Below, piece by piece: positions 53,952 through 63,139 of a stretch of DNA of 64,000 nt. Each line of letters begins with the position of its first letter. Position 1 is the stretch's first letter. This stretch comes from CAVPGP01 sp963718065 (lineage in GTDB: Bacteria; Actinomycetota; Thermoleophilia; Gaiellales; Gaiellaceae). Location: assembly GCA_963718065.1 (NCBI GenBank), contig CAVQYE010000020.1, positions 372,001-436,000 of the forward strand, in the 5' to 3' direction. The notes under the pieces are model-generated. The model saw only the letters and a list, made by a program, of their open reading frames with translations, searched no databases and had not been told where the DNA came from. Both the position numbers and the translations under genes were made by a program.

Positions 53952-54679
53952 TCGGCCGTCTCCTGCTCCCGGAGGAATCGGGACAGATAGATCATGAAGA
54001 CGGTGAAGAAGACGATCGCCTGCTCGGCTGACATCGTCACACCGGCCAGCTGCTGGTCGGCGAGCGGCGAGAGACCCCACACGCGCTCCGGCGCATTGAT
54101 GTAGGTGTCGTAGACCGCCTTCGGCAGCAGCGCCAGGAGCAGCCCGAGCGGGCTCGCGAGCACGAACGCCGCGAAGAGGTAAGCCGCCTTCGCGCCCGTC
54201 TCGAGCCGGCCGTGGATCACGGGCCACCAGACGAGGACGCCGGTCCAGAAATACGTCGCATGCTCGAGATGGAGGAGTGTGTGATGGTCGAGTGCCGCGT
54301 CGTAGACGACCGGGATGTGCCACGTGAAGTACGTAATGAGCCAGACCGGCAGCGCGACGGCGGGATGCGTCGCGACTCGGACGATGCGCGGACGTGCGGC
54401 CCAGACCGCGAACGCCGTTGGGAGGCCGAGCACCGCGAGGCCCGGCGCCCACTCGGCGTAGACGACGTTCTGCAGCAGGTGGGCGCACAGGAGGTACTTG
54501 AGGGCGAGGGTGTTCACCGGGGTGTTCGAGACGAGCAGGATCAGCGCGTGCGCCGTGAGGAACGCGGCCCAGCGACCGGCGGAAGCGGGGAAGCGGCGGG
54601 TGATGAGGACGTACGCGAGGAGGTGCGCCGGGACGACGATCAGCGTGTCGACGTCGAGCTGCCAGGCGTATGGGTCCAC
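53948..54679 (-). CDS. ctaG: Cytochrome c oxidase assembly factor CtaG (Caa3 type)
   Basis: 243 residues with seven hydrophobic segments (HLLAYVLITRRFP; AFLTAHALILLVSN; LAVLGLPTAFAVWAA; LPVWLITYFTWHIPVVYDAA; LEHATYFWTGVLVWWPVI; FAAFVLASPLGLLLAL; IVFFTVFMIYLSRFL). LTYFTWHIPVVYDAAL and HLEHATYFW with His residues are the conserved core of the Caa3_CtaG family, needed for the Cu(A)/oxidase assembly of caa3-type oxidases. Start GTG 54679 is 4 bases after the Rsm22 stop. No oxidase subunits are in the window. Confidence 0.88.
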   Translation of the reverse strand: MDPYAWQLDVDTLIVVPAHLLAYVLITRRFPASAGRWAAFLTAHALILLVSNTPVNTLALKYLLCAHLLQNVVYAEWAPGLAVLGLPTAFAVWAARPRIVRVATHPAVALPVWLITYFTWHIPVVYDAALDHHTLLHLEHATYFWTGVLVWWPVIHGRLETGAKAAYLFAAFVLASPLGLLLALLPKAVYDTYINAPERVWGLSPLADQQLAGVTMSAEQAIVFFTVFMIYLSRFLREQETAD

Positions 54680-54682
54680 CGG

Positions 54683-55651
54683 CTACGGCGCCCGGCGGAG
54701 GTCGCCGAGGTCCTCGCCCCACGACGCCTTGCGGGCCCGGCGGTAGGCCTCGCCGTCGCGCTTCGAGACGATGGTCTCCTCGATCCCGTCCGGCTTGCAG
54801 AGCTTCAGGCGCACGTGGCCCGAACGGATCTGCGGGTGCCGCAGGATGCGGGCGGCGGCCCGCGTGCCCGGTTCGCGGGCGACGATCGCGTACGAGAACT
54901 TCTCGTCCTCATGTGCGAGCTGCGCGTCCTTCGCGCGCCGGTGCGCGCTCGTGCGCGCGAGGCGCACGGCGAAGTGGCACCAGTCGTCGGCCGGCAGCGG
55001 GCAGGGCGCGTCGTGGGGACAGGGGGCGACGGTGGTGGCGCCCGCTTCGAGGAGCCGGCCGCGGGCTGCGAGGACGAGTTGGGACCCGGCGGGCGTTCCC
55101 GGCTCGACCACGGCGAGCGCGCCGCGTGTCGCTGCCCAGGCTCGGCGTAGCGTCTCCGCGCCGGCGCCCTCGTCGAGCTCGTTCAGGACATAGCCGATCG
55201 TCACGAGGTCGAACGTCGTCTCCGGCACAGCGTCCGGCAAGGCGCCGCGCTGCCAGGAGACCGTCATGCCCGGGGAAGGCAGCGCTGCGCCGAACCGGAG
55301 CATCTCGGGCTCGGCGTCGACGGCAGTCGCCTCGGTGAGCGTCGGCCATGTTCTTCCCGCGGCCCAAAGAGCGGCGCCGAGCCCCGCGCCGAGGTCGAGG
55401 TGGGTGCGGGGAGCGAACTCCGGCCGCTGCAGGGCCAACTCGCCGAGCGTGGCGCGAAGCGCGGCGTAGGTTGCGGGAAGCCGTGTCACGGCGTAGGCGG
55501 CGACGTCGGCCGCGGTGGTCGCGACTGCGCCCCGCCGGCGGCCAAGGTCGCGGTACCGGTCGGAGAGGTCACGGCTTGCGTCCGCGACGCCCGGCGTCGC
55601 CAGCGCCGTCACGGCGTCCCGGAGCTCGGCGGGGAGCTCGACGGTCACCAT
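54683..55651 (-). CDS. Rsm22-family ribosomal small-subunit methyltransferase-like protein
   Basis: 322 residues. THLDLGAGLGAALWAAGRTW is the SAM motif I, followed by ATAVDAEPEMLRFG and FDLVTIGYVLNELDEGAG, which resembles the Rsm22 family of mitochondrial and bacterial origin. A cysteine-rich part APCPHDAPCPLPADDWCHF and a later LKLCKPDG match the Fe-S or zinc motif of the family. It presumably methylates or assembles the 30S subunit. Starts ATG 55651; CtaG follows 4 bp later on the same strand. Confidence 0.82.
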   Translation of the reverse strand: MVTVELPAELRDAVTALATPGVADASRDLSDRYRDLGRRRGAVATTAADVAAYAVTRLPATYAALRATLGELALQRPEFAPRTHLDLGAGLGAALWAAGRTWPTLTEATAVDAEPEMLRFGAALPSPGMTVSWQRGALPDAVPETTFDLVTIGYVLNELDEGAGAETLRRAWAATRGALAVVEPGTPAGSQLVLAARGRLLEAGATTVAPCPHDAPCPLPADDWCHFAVRLARTSAHRRAKDAQLAHEDEKFSYAIVAREPGTRAAARILRHPQIRSGHVRLKLCKPDGIEETIVSKRDGEAYRRARKASWGEDLGDLRRAP

Positions 55652-55742
55652 CGGCGCAGGCTAGAGGATCCGCAGAGACGGGCGCGGCCGCACGGTCGCC
55701 GCGCCGGAACGTCGGCGTCGTTTCGTTATCGTTCGACGCTCC

Positions 55743-55813
<71 letters not shown>

Positions 55814-55879
55814 CTCCTCGACAGGAGCCACCTCGCGGCGACCCGCTCGCGCGCGTCGTCGCCGGCGGTGCGCGCTCGC

Positions 55880-56642
55880 CTAGCTCGTCTTCAGCGTCTT
55901 GATGTACGCGAGCAGCGCCTGCAGCTGCTCGTCGGGGATGATCCCGCCCCAGTGGGGCATTGACACGATCGGCGCCTTTCCGATCACGCTCCCGCTCCTG
56001 ATCATCGTGATGATCTTCTCGTCGGTGTTGAACTCGTCGAAGAAGTCGGCGCCGGAGAGCGCGGGGATGGCCTTGTCGGGCGACTGCGGGTTCGGCACGC
56101 CGCCGAGCCCGTTTGGGCCGTGGCAGTTGACGCAGCCGTAGCGCTGGTAGAGAAGCGAGCCCTCGACCGCCGCGCCTTGACCGGTGATCACGGGTGCGGG
56201 CTCCGTGCCCGGCACCGACGGCAGGCCTGCGCGGATGTAGGCGACGAGATCGGAGACCTGATGCGCCGAGATCACCTCTCCCCAGACCGGCATGTACGGC
56301 TTCTGCGGATCGGCCGACGAGCCGAGGCCGTGGTCGATGATCGTCTTCAGCTGCGCCACGGTGAGCTGCTTGCCGACCTTGTCGAGGGCGGGGACATCAG
56401 GCGAGACGCCGCCACGCCCGCGGTCGCCGTGACACTGGGCGCACGCGAACTGCGTAAAGTCGTGGGCGCCTGCGGCGACGTGTCGCGCTGACGGAGGTGG
56501 CGCCGCCGTTCGGAACGGTGCCGACGACGGTCACCGTCTTCGTGACGGTCTTTGTGCCGCCGCAGGCGGCGAGCGCGGCGGCGAGGAGCAGTCCACACGC
56601 GATGCCCGCGACGATCCTGACGTTGGTGCGGAAGCGCACCAT
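55880..56642 (-). CDS. Dihaem cytochrome c lipoprotein, one frameshift
   Basis: ATG 56642 starts a lipoprotein signal (VAGIACGLLLAAALAACGG, lipobox LAAC). After SVSAT (about 56485) one indel shifts the frame into FTQFACAQCHGDRGRGGVSP (first haem site CAQCH, 56429-56443), continuing to MAQLKTIIDHGLG and YQRYGCVNCHGPNGLGGVPN (second site CVNCH, 56121-56135), with Met ligands in PYMPVWGE and PIVSMPHWGG. Ends ALLAYIKTLKTS. About 252 residues when repaired. It resembles small dihaem or c6/cbb3-like electron donors anchored to the outer face of the membrane. Neighbour of CtaG, fitting respiratory use. Confidence 0.82.
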
Positions 56643-56710
56643 CGGGGGATGATATTCGCTGTGTCCGGGTCGCGCCGCCCGTGCCGGCGGCGTGGCGTCG
56701 CCGCCCGCCC

Positions 56711-56879
56711 ACGGTGCCAGACACTGTTAAGACCCTCGGTGCCAGACGTTGTTAGCCCACGGTGCCAGACACCGTTAAGACCCTCGGTGCCAGACGTTGT
56801 TAGGAACCCTCGGTGCCAGACACTGTTAAGACCCCGGTGCCAGACCTTGTTAAGGCCTCGGTGCCAGACACCGTGAGGA
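56711..56879. repeat. REP-like repeat cluster 4 (seven units)
   Basis: The largest and best-conserved cluster: units start at 56712, 56737, 56760, 56785, 56811, 56835 and 56859, spacing 23-26. Several read CGGTGCCAGACACYGTTAAG exactly, and most carry an ACCC or ACCCT spacer. Units with CACCG close the hairpin perfectly. It sits between the cytochrome gene start and the VOC gene stop, both on the minus strand. Confidence 0.87.
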
Positions 56880-56940
56880 GCTCTTCGAGGCTGATCGCCG
56901 CCGCGCGAGCACGGCGTCGATCACCGGCCCAGTGCTGGTG

Positions 56941-57318
56941 CTAGCGCGGCTGGAAGAGCTCGATCGGATTCCCGGACGGATCGTCGAGGAGGATCTGCGA
57001 GCCGCCGGGGCCCTTGACGATCTCGTTCCGGAACGTCATGCCCGCAGCACGGAAGCGCTCCACCTCGGCGGCCAGATCGTCGACGATCAGGTGGATCCTG
57101 TTCCAGCCGCCCGGCTCGGGCTGCCGCCCGTCGGGCATCGGGCGACCGGCGGAGCTCGTCGACCCGCTCAGCAGCAGTCTCAGCTGGCCGCGCTTCACAT
57201 CGGCGAACGCCGGCGACTGATCCGTGAGCAGCGTGAAGCCGAGATGCGTCGTGTAGAACGCGATCGCGGCCCCGACGTCGTCGACCATGTAGCGCACATT
57301 CGCCGAAGCGTCCTCCAT
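56941..57318 (-). CDS. Glyoxalase/VOC-superfamily protein
   Basis: 125 residues from ATG 57318. Two-beta-alpha-beta-beta-beta halves: VRYMVDDVGAAIAFYTTHLGF and NRIHLIVDDLAAEVERFRAAG, with SQILLDDPSGNPIELFQPR at the end, the VOC C-terminal signature (Glu metal ligand). Lactoylglutathione lyase, dioxygenase or drug-binding roles are all possible. GAGACT (57330-57325 on the minus strand) 6 bases upstream of the start is a plausible -10. An open frame to 57417 is not used. Confidence 0.8.
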   Translation of the reverse strand: MEDASANVRYMVDDVGAAIAFYTTHLGFTLLTDQSPAFADVKRGQLRLLLSGSTSSAGRPMPDGRQPEPGGWNRIHLIVDDLAAEVERFRAAGMTFRNEIVKGPGGSQILLDDPSGNPIELFQPR

Positions 57319-57415
57319 GCGCCCAGTCTCGACCAGCTGGCAACGCGACGCAACCGCACTATGTCCCCGGTTGATCGCCGCCTGAGCCGTCCGACCCTTC
57401 AGGGACGATCCCTCC

Positions 57416-58520
57416 ATGCTGGAAGAGCGGTTCGTCTACTTCCGCCCGCGCGCGATCCTGACGACGCTTCTCGTCGTGCTCGCGGTCGCCGCGGCGCTCG
57501 AGGTGATCTGGATCTCCCGGCACGTGATCACCTGGATCGTGGTCGCGGTCTTCCTGACGCTCGCGCTGAACCCAGCAGTCGAGTCGGCTGTTGGCGCACG
57601 GAATCAAGAGACGGGCTACGCGGTCGCGATCACGATGGTCGGCGCGATCCTCGTCATCGCCGCCATCGGCGCGGTCTTCGTGCCGACGCTCGTCCATCGA
57701 GGTGAACCAACTCGTCGACGCGATCGCCGGGCTACGTCGACGACGTGACGAAAGGCCGAGGCAGGCTCGGCTTCCTCGAGACGAAGTACCACGTCGTCGA
57801 AAAGGTGAAGGACGCCCTCGAAAACGGCGGCGTCGAAGAAGCTGCTCGGGCTTTCGGGCACGGCCGTCTCGGTCACGAAGGGCATCGTGACGATCATCGT
57901 CGCCGACGCTGACGATCATGTTCATGACCATCTTCATGCTGCTCGAAGGGCCTGTCTGGATGGAGCGCTTCTACTCGCTGCTCTCGCCGGCGAGCCAGCC
58001 TCGCTGGCGCGCGATCGGCCGCGACGTCTACCGGACGGTCGGCGGCTACGTCACCGGGAACCTGCTGATCAGCATCATCGCCGGGGTGGTGTCTACAGTC
58101 GTCCTGGTCGTGATGGGCGTTCCCTTTGCGGTCGCGCTCGGGCTGCTCGTCGCGATCCTCGACCTCGTCCCGCTCGCCGGAGCGACGATCGCCGCGGTCG
58201 TCGTCGGCACCGTCGCCTTCCTGCACTCGATCCCGGCAGGCATCGTCATGGTCGTCTTCTTCCTCGCCTACCAGCAGCTCGAGAACCACGTCCTGCAGCC
58301 GCTGATCTACGGACGAACGGTGCAGCTCTCTCCGCTTGTCGTGCTGATCTCGGTGCTGATCGGCGCCGAGCTCGCCGGCATCCTGGGCGCGCTCGCCGCG
58401 ATTCCGGTCGCCGGCTCGATCCAGGTCTTCCTGCGCGACTGGCTCGCGCGGCGCCCGCCGAGTGCGCCGCTGCTCGAGGCTCCGTCCGGCGGCGCTGGCC
58501 TCGACCCCGGCGGGACCTAG
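57416..58520 (+). pseudogene. AI-2E transporter (PerM) family permease, frameshifted
   Basis: About 367 residues after repair. ATG 57416 gives FVYFRPRAILTTLLVVLAV and ISRHVITWIVVAVFLTLALNP; around 57580-57620 two compensating breaks hide LLAHGIKRRGYAVAI; further breaks at about 57690 (PTLIHEVNQLVDAIAGYVD) and 57890. From about 57918 the sequence is intact: MFMTIFMLLEGPVWMERF, GYVTGNLLISIIAGVVSTVV, GVPFAVALGLLVAILDLVPL and LAYQQLENHVLQPLIYGRTV, the family hallmarks. Eight helices. Function in export or osmosensing unknown. Confidence 0.82.
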
Positions 58521-58554
58521 AACAGGCATGCGGTCGCGGTACCCTGACTGCTGC

Positions 58555-58626
58555 GCGCCCGTAGCTCAGTGGAAGAGCGCCGGCCTTCTAAGCCGTTGGT
58601 CGCAGGTTCGAATCCTGCCGGGCGCA
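58555..58626 (+). tRNA. tRNA-Arg (anticodon TCT)
   Basis: Acceptor GCGCCCG (58555-58561) pairs with CGGGCGC (58619-58625), discriminator A. Anticodon loop CTTCTAA has TCT, closed by CGGC/GCCG. T arm GCAGGTTCGAATCCTGC. 72 bases, no CCA encoded. Confidence 0.9.
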
Positions 58627-58676
58627 TCACTCGCGAGAGGCTCAAGCTCCGCCGCGCCGGTGTCGAAGAGGACGAC

Positions 58677-59759
58677 GTGGCCCGGGTCGGTATCAAGCGG
58701 TGGTTCTTGCTGTGCGCGGCGACGCTCGCGCTCCTGCTCGTCGTCCCCGCCGCAGGCCTCGCCGCGAAGGGCAAGCCGAAGCCGACACATCCGAAGCAGG
58801 CAGCTCACGGGAAGAAGAAGCACAGGAAGAAGGCGGTCAAGCCAAAGCCAAAGCCGAGAAGCCCAAGCCCAAGCCTGCACCCGCCGCACCGAAGCCGAAG
58901 CGAAACGGGACGATCGCCTTCGTCAGCGACGCAGACGGCACTCGGCAGATCTTCGTGATTGCCGCCGACGGCTCCGGCCGCGCGCAACTGACCGAGGCTC
59001 TCCGAAGACTCGTACACCGAGAGCTTTGCGCCGGCCTGGTCGCCGGACGGCGCCCTCCTTGCCTACGTCCGCTCCGACGACGAAGGCAACGCCGGCGTCT
59101 GGCTGATGGGCGGCGACGGCGGCAATCAGCGCGAGCTGCTCGCAGACGGCGGCGCACCCGCCTGGTCGCCCGACGGGAAGTCGATCGCCTTCGTGCGCGC
59201 CAACCCCGACTCGGGCAACGGCGAGCTCTGGCTCGCCGGCGCGGACGGCAAGGGCGCGAAGAAGCTTTGCGGGACCGACGACACGAGCCTCGGCGCGCCC
59301 GTCTGGTCGGCCGACGGGAAGCAGGTTCACTACTCCCGCGACGGATCGATCTTCGCTGTGTCGCTCGGCGCAGCGGTGAATTGCGAAGCCGCGAGCGTCG
59401 GCGAGGGCGACGATCCGAGCGCAGCCTGGAACGGCGCGCTGGCGTTCGACCGTTCCGGCGAGACCGGGAATCGCCTCGTCTTCGGCAAGCCCAAGGGCGG
59501 CTCGGCCGCGTCTCTCACCGACGGCTCCTCCGACGATTCCGACCCGGCCTGGTCACCTGACGGCAAGAAGATCGTCTTTGTCTCGGATCGCGACGGCAAC
59601 GCCGAGATCTACGTCGCCAACGCCGACGGCTCGGTGCGGTCAACGTCACGCAAGACCCCAGCGACGAGCCGGCAGACGACTGCGACCCCGAGCTCGACGA
59701 CTGCTTCGGATCCTCGGCCGCCCAGGACGGCGAGCCGGCCTGGCAGCCCACTGCCGTAA
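58677..59759 (+). pseudogene. Secreted PD40/WD40-like (TolB-type) beta-propeller protein, frameshifted
   Basis: GTG 58677 gives a signal peptide (RWFLLCAATLALLLVVPAAG), then a long Lys/Pro linker (KPKPTHPKQAAHGKKKHRKK; frameshift near 58850), RNGTIAFVSDADGTRQIFV, break near 59000, SFAPAWSPDGALLAYVRSDD, then an intact stretch with repeats WSPDGKSIAFVRAN, WSADGKQVHYSRDG, WSPDGKKIVFVSDRDG and NAEIYVANADGS. The final 120 bases are out of frame again (VNVTQDPSDEPADDCDPELD). At least four PD40 repeats. Domains of this type make a six-bladed propeller for protein interaction. Stop 59757-59759 is uncertain. Confidence 0.72.
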
Positions 59760-59784
59760 GTGCTTCGAACGGGCGGGCGCTCAG

Positions 59785-59790
59785 TAGAGT
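59785..59790 (+). promoter_or_regulatory. -10 element TAGAGT before the TPR gene
   Basis: TAGAGT ends 6 bases before GTG 59797; leaderless start, as for several other genes here. Confidence 0.35.
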
Positions 59791-59796
59791 TGGCCG

Positions 59797-60633
59797 GTGA
59801 CGGATCGTCTGCGCGTACTCTGGGACTTCTCGGATCTCGACACGAGCGAGCAGCGGCTGCGGACGCAGCTCGACGTCGAGGCCGACGACGCGGGTCGCGC
59901 CGAGGTGCTCACTCAGCTGGCACGCGTCGAAGGGCTTCGTGACGATTTCGCGGCGAGCGAGCTGCTGCTCGCCGATGCGGAGGAGCTCGCGGGCGAGAGC
60001 GTTGTCGCCCGGGCGCGGGTGAACCTCGAGCGGGACGCGCGCTCCGGTCGAGCGGGAGCCCGGAAGTCGCGTTGCCGCTCTTCGAGTTCGCATACGAGCT
60101 CGCGCTCGAGGCGGGCGAGGACTTCACCGCGGCTGATGCGGCGCACATGGCGGCGCTCGTCGACCCGGCGGGGATCGCCGCCTGGACGGAGCGTGGGGTC
60201 GATCTCGCCCGCCGCTCGGAGGACGCGTCGTACTGGCTGGGCACGCTCCACAACAACCTCGGCTGGGCGCGCTACGACGAGGGCGCGTTCGACGAGGCGC
60301 TGACGACGTTCGAGGAGGCGCTCGCCGCCCGGGAGCGGCAGCCCGAGCAGCGCTTGCAGATCGAGATCGCGCGCTACTGCGTCGGCAAGGCGCTGCGTGC
60401 GCGTCGGCCGGCCCGCGGAGGCGGCGGCGCAGCTCGAGCGCGCGGTCGCGTGGGCGAGCGAGTCGGGCGCGCCCGACGGCTGGTTCCACGAGGAGCTCGC
60501 CGAGGACTACGCGGCGCTCGGCCGCGAGGAGGACGCGCGCGAGCAGGCGCGCCTCGCTCTGCCGCTGCTCGAAGCAGGCGACCCGTCGTTCGACGGCGAA
60601 CGCGCCGAGCGGCTGCGCGCGCTCGCCGGTTGA
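59797..60633 (+). pseudogene. Tetratricopeptide-repeat protein, frameshifted
   Basis: GTG 59797 (TDRLRVLWDFSDLDTSEQRL). Frames shift near 60030 (to SPEVALPLFEFAYELALEAG) and near 60410 (to LGRPAEAAAQLERAVAWASE). TPR-like helical pairs include ELALEAGEDFTAADAAHMAAL, LHNNLGWARYDEGAFDEALT and EELAEDYAALGREEDAREQA. Repaired length about 278 residues. A protein-interaction scaffold; partners unknown. No membrane helix. Confidence 0.7.
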
Positions 60634-60656
60634 CGCGGCTATTCTGTCCGCGCCGC

Positions 60657-60730
60657 GGTGGCGGTAGCTCAGTTGGTAGAGCCCCGGGTTGTGGTCCCGG
60701 TGGTCGCGGGTTCGAGTCCCGTCCGCCACC
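60657..60730 (+). tRNA. hisT: tRNA-His (anticodon GTG)
   Basis: Has the extra G-1 (60657) before GTGGCGG (58-64 acceptor) paired with CCGCCAC (60723-60729) and C73 opposite G-1, the identity features of tRNA-His. Anticodon arm CCGGGTTGTGGTCCCGG has GTG. T arm GCGGGTTCGAGTCCCGT. No CCA encoded. Confidence 0.9.
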
Positions 60731-60779
60731 CTCGTTTCTCGTCGATCGGCCCTGTTCCGTCGGCGCAGGCCCGGCGCGG

Positions 60780-60785
60780 TATCGT
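60780..60785 (+). promoter_or_regulatory. -10 element TATCGT before the dienelactone hydrolase
   Basis: TATCGT ends 10 bases before GTG 60796. Placed right after the tRNA-His gene. Confidence 0.35.
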
Positions 60786-60795
60786 CCCGGCTGCC

Positions 60796-61552
60796 GTGTG
60801 CTTCGACCTCGACTCTTCGCCGCCGATTCCGGTGCTCGCGGGCGCGGCTGTCTCGCACGCAGGACCTCGTGCTCGAGTCGGCCGACGGCACGCGCTTCGC
60901 GGCGTTCGCAGCCACACCGGACGAGCCGAGCGGGAACGGGATCGTGATCCTCCCCGACATCCGCGGGCTCTATCGCTTCTACGAGGAGCTCGCGCTGCGC
61001 TTCGGCGAGCACAGGCACACGGCGGTGGCGATCGACTACTTCGGGCGCACCGCCGGCGCAGAGAAGCGCGACGACGACTTCGAGTACCGGCCGCACGTCG
61101 AGCAGACGACGAGCGACGGCGTGCAGGCCGACACCCAGGCGGCGGTCGAGTGGCTGCGGGCGAACGGCGCCACGTCGGTCTTCACGGTCGGCTTCTGCTT
61201 CGGCGGCCGGCACTCGTGGCTCGCCGCTGCATCGGGGCACGACCTTGCCGGCGCGGTCGGCTTTTACGGGCGGCCGGGCGAAGGCAGCGACGGATCGCCC
61301 GGCCCTGCGCAACGCGCGTCCGAGCTCGCGGCGCCGATCCTCGGCCTCATGGGCGGCGCCGACCAGGGCATCCCCGTCGAGGATGTGCACACCTTCGAGC
61401 GGGCACTCGAGCAGGCCGGCGTCGAGCACGAGATCCAGATCTACGACGGTGCGCCGCACAGCTTCTTCGATCGCAAGTTCGACGAGCACGCGGACGCCTC
61501 CGCAGACGCCTGGCGCCGCACGCTCGAGTTCGTCGCGCGCCACGGCGCGTGA
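60796..61552 (+). CDS. Dienelactone hydrolase-family alpha/beta hydrolase, one frameshift
   Basis: GTG 60796 gives the family start CFDLDSSPPIPVLAGAAVSH; one indel near 60858 shifts the frame to LVLESADGTRFAAFAATPDE and the rest is intact. Catalytic triad: Cys in VGFCFGGRHSW, Asp in MGGADQGIPVED and His in GAPHSFFDRKFDE. About 250 residues. The aromatic-lactone or ester substrate is unknown. Its TGA overlaps the glpK GTG (61549), so they are translationally coupled; the shared metabolic context is glycerol or esters, an inference. Confidence 0.82.
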
Positions 61553-62967
61553 TCCTCGCCGTCGACCAGGGCACGACGGGGACGACCTGCCTCGTCGTCG
61601 ACGACCAGCTCGCCGTCCGCGGGCGCGGGTCCGTCGAGATCGCGCAGTCGTTTCCCCACCCGGGCTGGGTCGAGCACGACCCGGAGACGCTCTGGCGGAG
61701 CGTCGAGGACGCGGCCCGGCTCGCCCTGCAGGACGCCGGCGCGAGCGCCGGGCGATCTCCGCGCCCTGGGCCTGACGAACCAGCGCGAGACGACCGTGCT
61801 CTGGAGCAGGCGCACGGGCGACGCCGTCGCGCCCGCGATCGTCTGGCAGGACCGGCGCACCGCGACCGGTGCCGCGAGCTGCCGGCCGAGCTGCTTCGCG
61901 CCCGGACCGGGCTCGTCCCCGATCCGTACTTCTCGGCGACGCAAGCTCGAGTGGCTGCTCGCGCGCGTCGACGAGCCGGTCGAGGAGCTCGCGTTCGGGA
62001 CCGTCGACTCGTGGCTGCGTCTGGCGGCTGACCGGCGGGCGAGGAGCACGTCACTGACGCGACGAATGCATCGCGGACGCTGCTCTACGACATCGACGCT
62101 CGCGACTGGAGCGACGAGCTGCTCGAGCTCTTCGGCGTCGAGCGCTCGCTCCTGCCCCGCGTCGCCGCCTCGGCGGAGGTCGTCGGCGAGGGGACGCTGC
62201 TCGGCACGACACTCCCGATCGCCGGGATCGCCGGCGACCAGCAGGCGGCTCTCTACGGCCAGGGCTGCTTCGCCACGGGCGAAGGAAAGGCGACCTACGG
62301 CACCGGCAGCTTCGTGCTTGTCAACGTCGGCGACTCGCCGGCGCCGCCGCCGCACGGGCTGCTGAAGACGGTTGCGGCGTCAGGGCGCGACTACGCGATC
62401 GAGGGCGCCGTGCTCGTCAGCGGCGCCGCCGTGCAGTGGCTGCGCGACGGACTCGGCCTGATCGACGAGGCCGCCGAGAGCGAGGCGCTTGCGCGGGAGG
62501 TCGCCTCCTCGGCCGGCGTCGTCTTCGTGCCCGCGCTCTCCGGGCTCGGCTCGCCGTACTGGGACGCCGACGCGCGCGGGCTCGTCTCGGGGATCACGCG
62601 CGGCACGACGAAGGCGCACCTTGTCCGGGCGGCGCTCGAGGCGATCGCCTTCCAGGTCGCCGACGTCGTCGACGCCCTGCCGGACCCGGTCGTCACCCTG
62701 CGGGCCGACGGCGGCGCAACCGACAACGCGTTCCTGATGCAGTTCCAGGCGGATGTCCTCGGCTGCCCCGTCGAGGTCGCGGCGGAGCGGGAGACGACCG
62801 CGCTCGGTGCTGCGGCGCTCGCCGGCGTCGCGATCGGGCAGTGGCAGCCGGACGACGTGCTGCGACTGCAGCGGCGCGGCGCTCGTTACGAGCCGTCAGG
62901 TGCAGACCTCGGCGAGCAGCGAGAGGCCTGGCGGCTCGCGGTCCGGCGGGCGCGGCTGCAGGCCTAG
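61549..62967 (+). pseudogene. glpK: Glycerol kinase, frameshifted
   Basis: Phosphorylates glycerol with ATP. GTG 61549: ILAVDQGTTGTTCLVVDDQ and SFPHPGWVEHDPETLW, then a break near 61755 to ALGLTNQRETTVLWSRRTG and IVWQDRRT, a break near 61940 to KLEWLLARVDEP and FGTVDSWL, and near 62050 to ASRTLLYDIDARDWSDELL. The rest is intact: GIAGDQQAALYGQGCF, GKATYGTGSFVLVN, GLGSPYWDADARGL and RADGGATDNAFLMQFQADVL, all FGGY/GlpK signatures. About 475 residues after repair. Four breaks in 500 bases within an otherwise perfect gene. Confidence 0.88.
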
Positions 62968-63136
62968 TAGGAGGGATTGGCGGAATATCGCTCGTCGTCG
63001 GGGTGCGATGCTCGTTCCGAGGCAAGGACGCAGGGAGCGTTCGTAGCCGGAGGTTCTACGGGCGCGACCGAGGACGCCGCATCGGGGCGAGCAGAGCGGC
63101 CCGGCGGCACAGCCGTTATTTCGCCGAGCCCTCCTA
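62968..63136. repeat. 169-bp element bounded by 20-bp imperfect inverted repeats
   Basis: The left end 62968-62987 pairs with the right end 63117-63136: 17 Watson-Crick pairs, two G-T pairs and one mismatch in 20 positions, beginning TAGGAGGG and ending CCCTCCTA. It begins at the base after the glpK stop and ends 3 bases before the patatin-like gene's TAG (63140-63142). Inside is a GC-rich segment with GGGTGCGATGCTCG and GCATCGGGGCGAGC partly repeated. It could be a MITE-like element, a large terminator, or a structured RNA. No convincing protein frame lies in it. Confidence 0.5.
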
Positions 63137-63139
63137 AAG

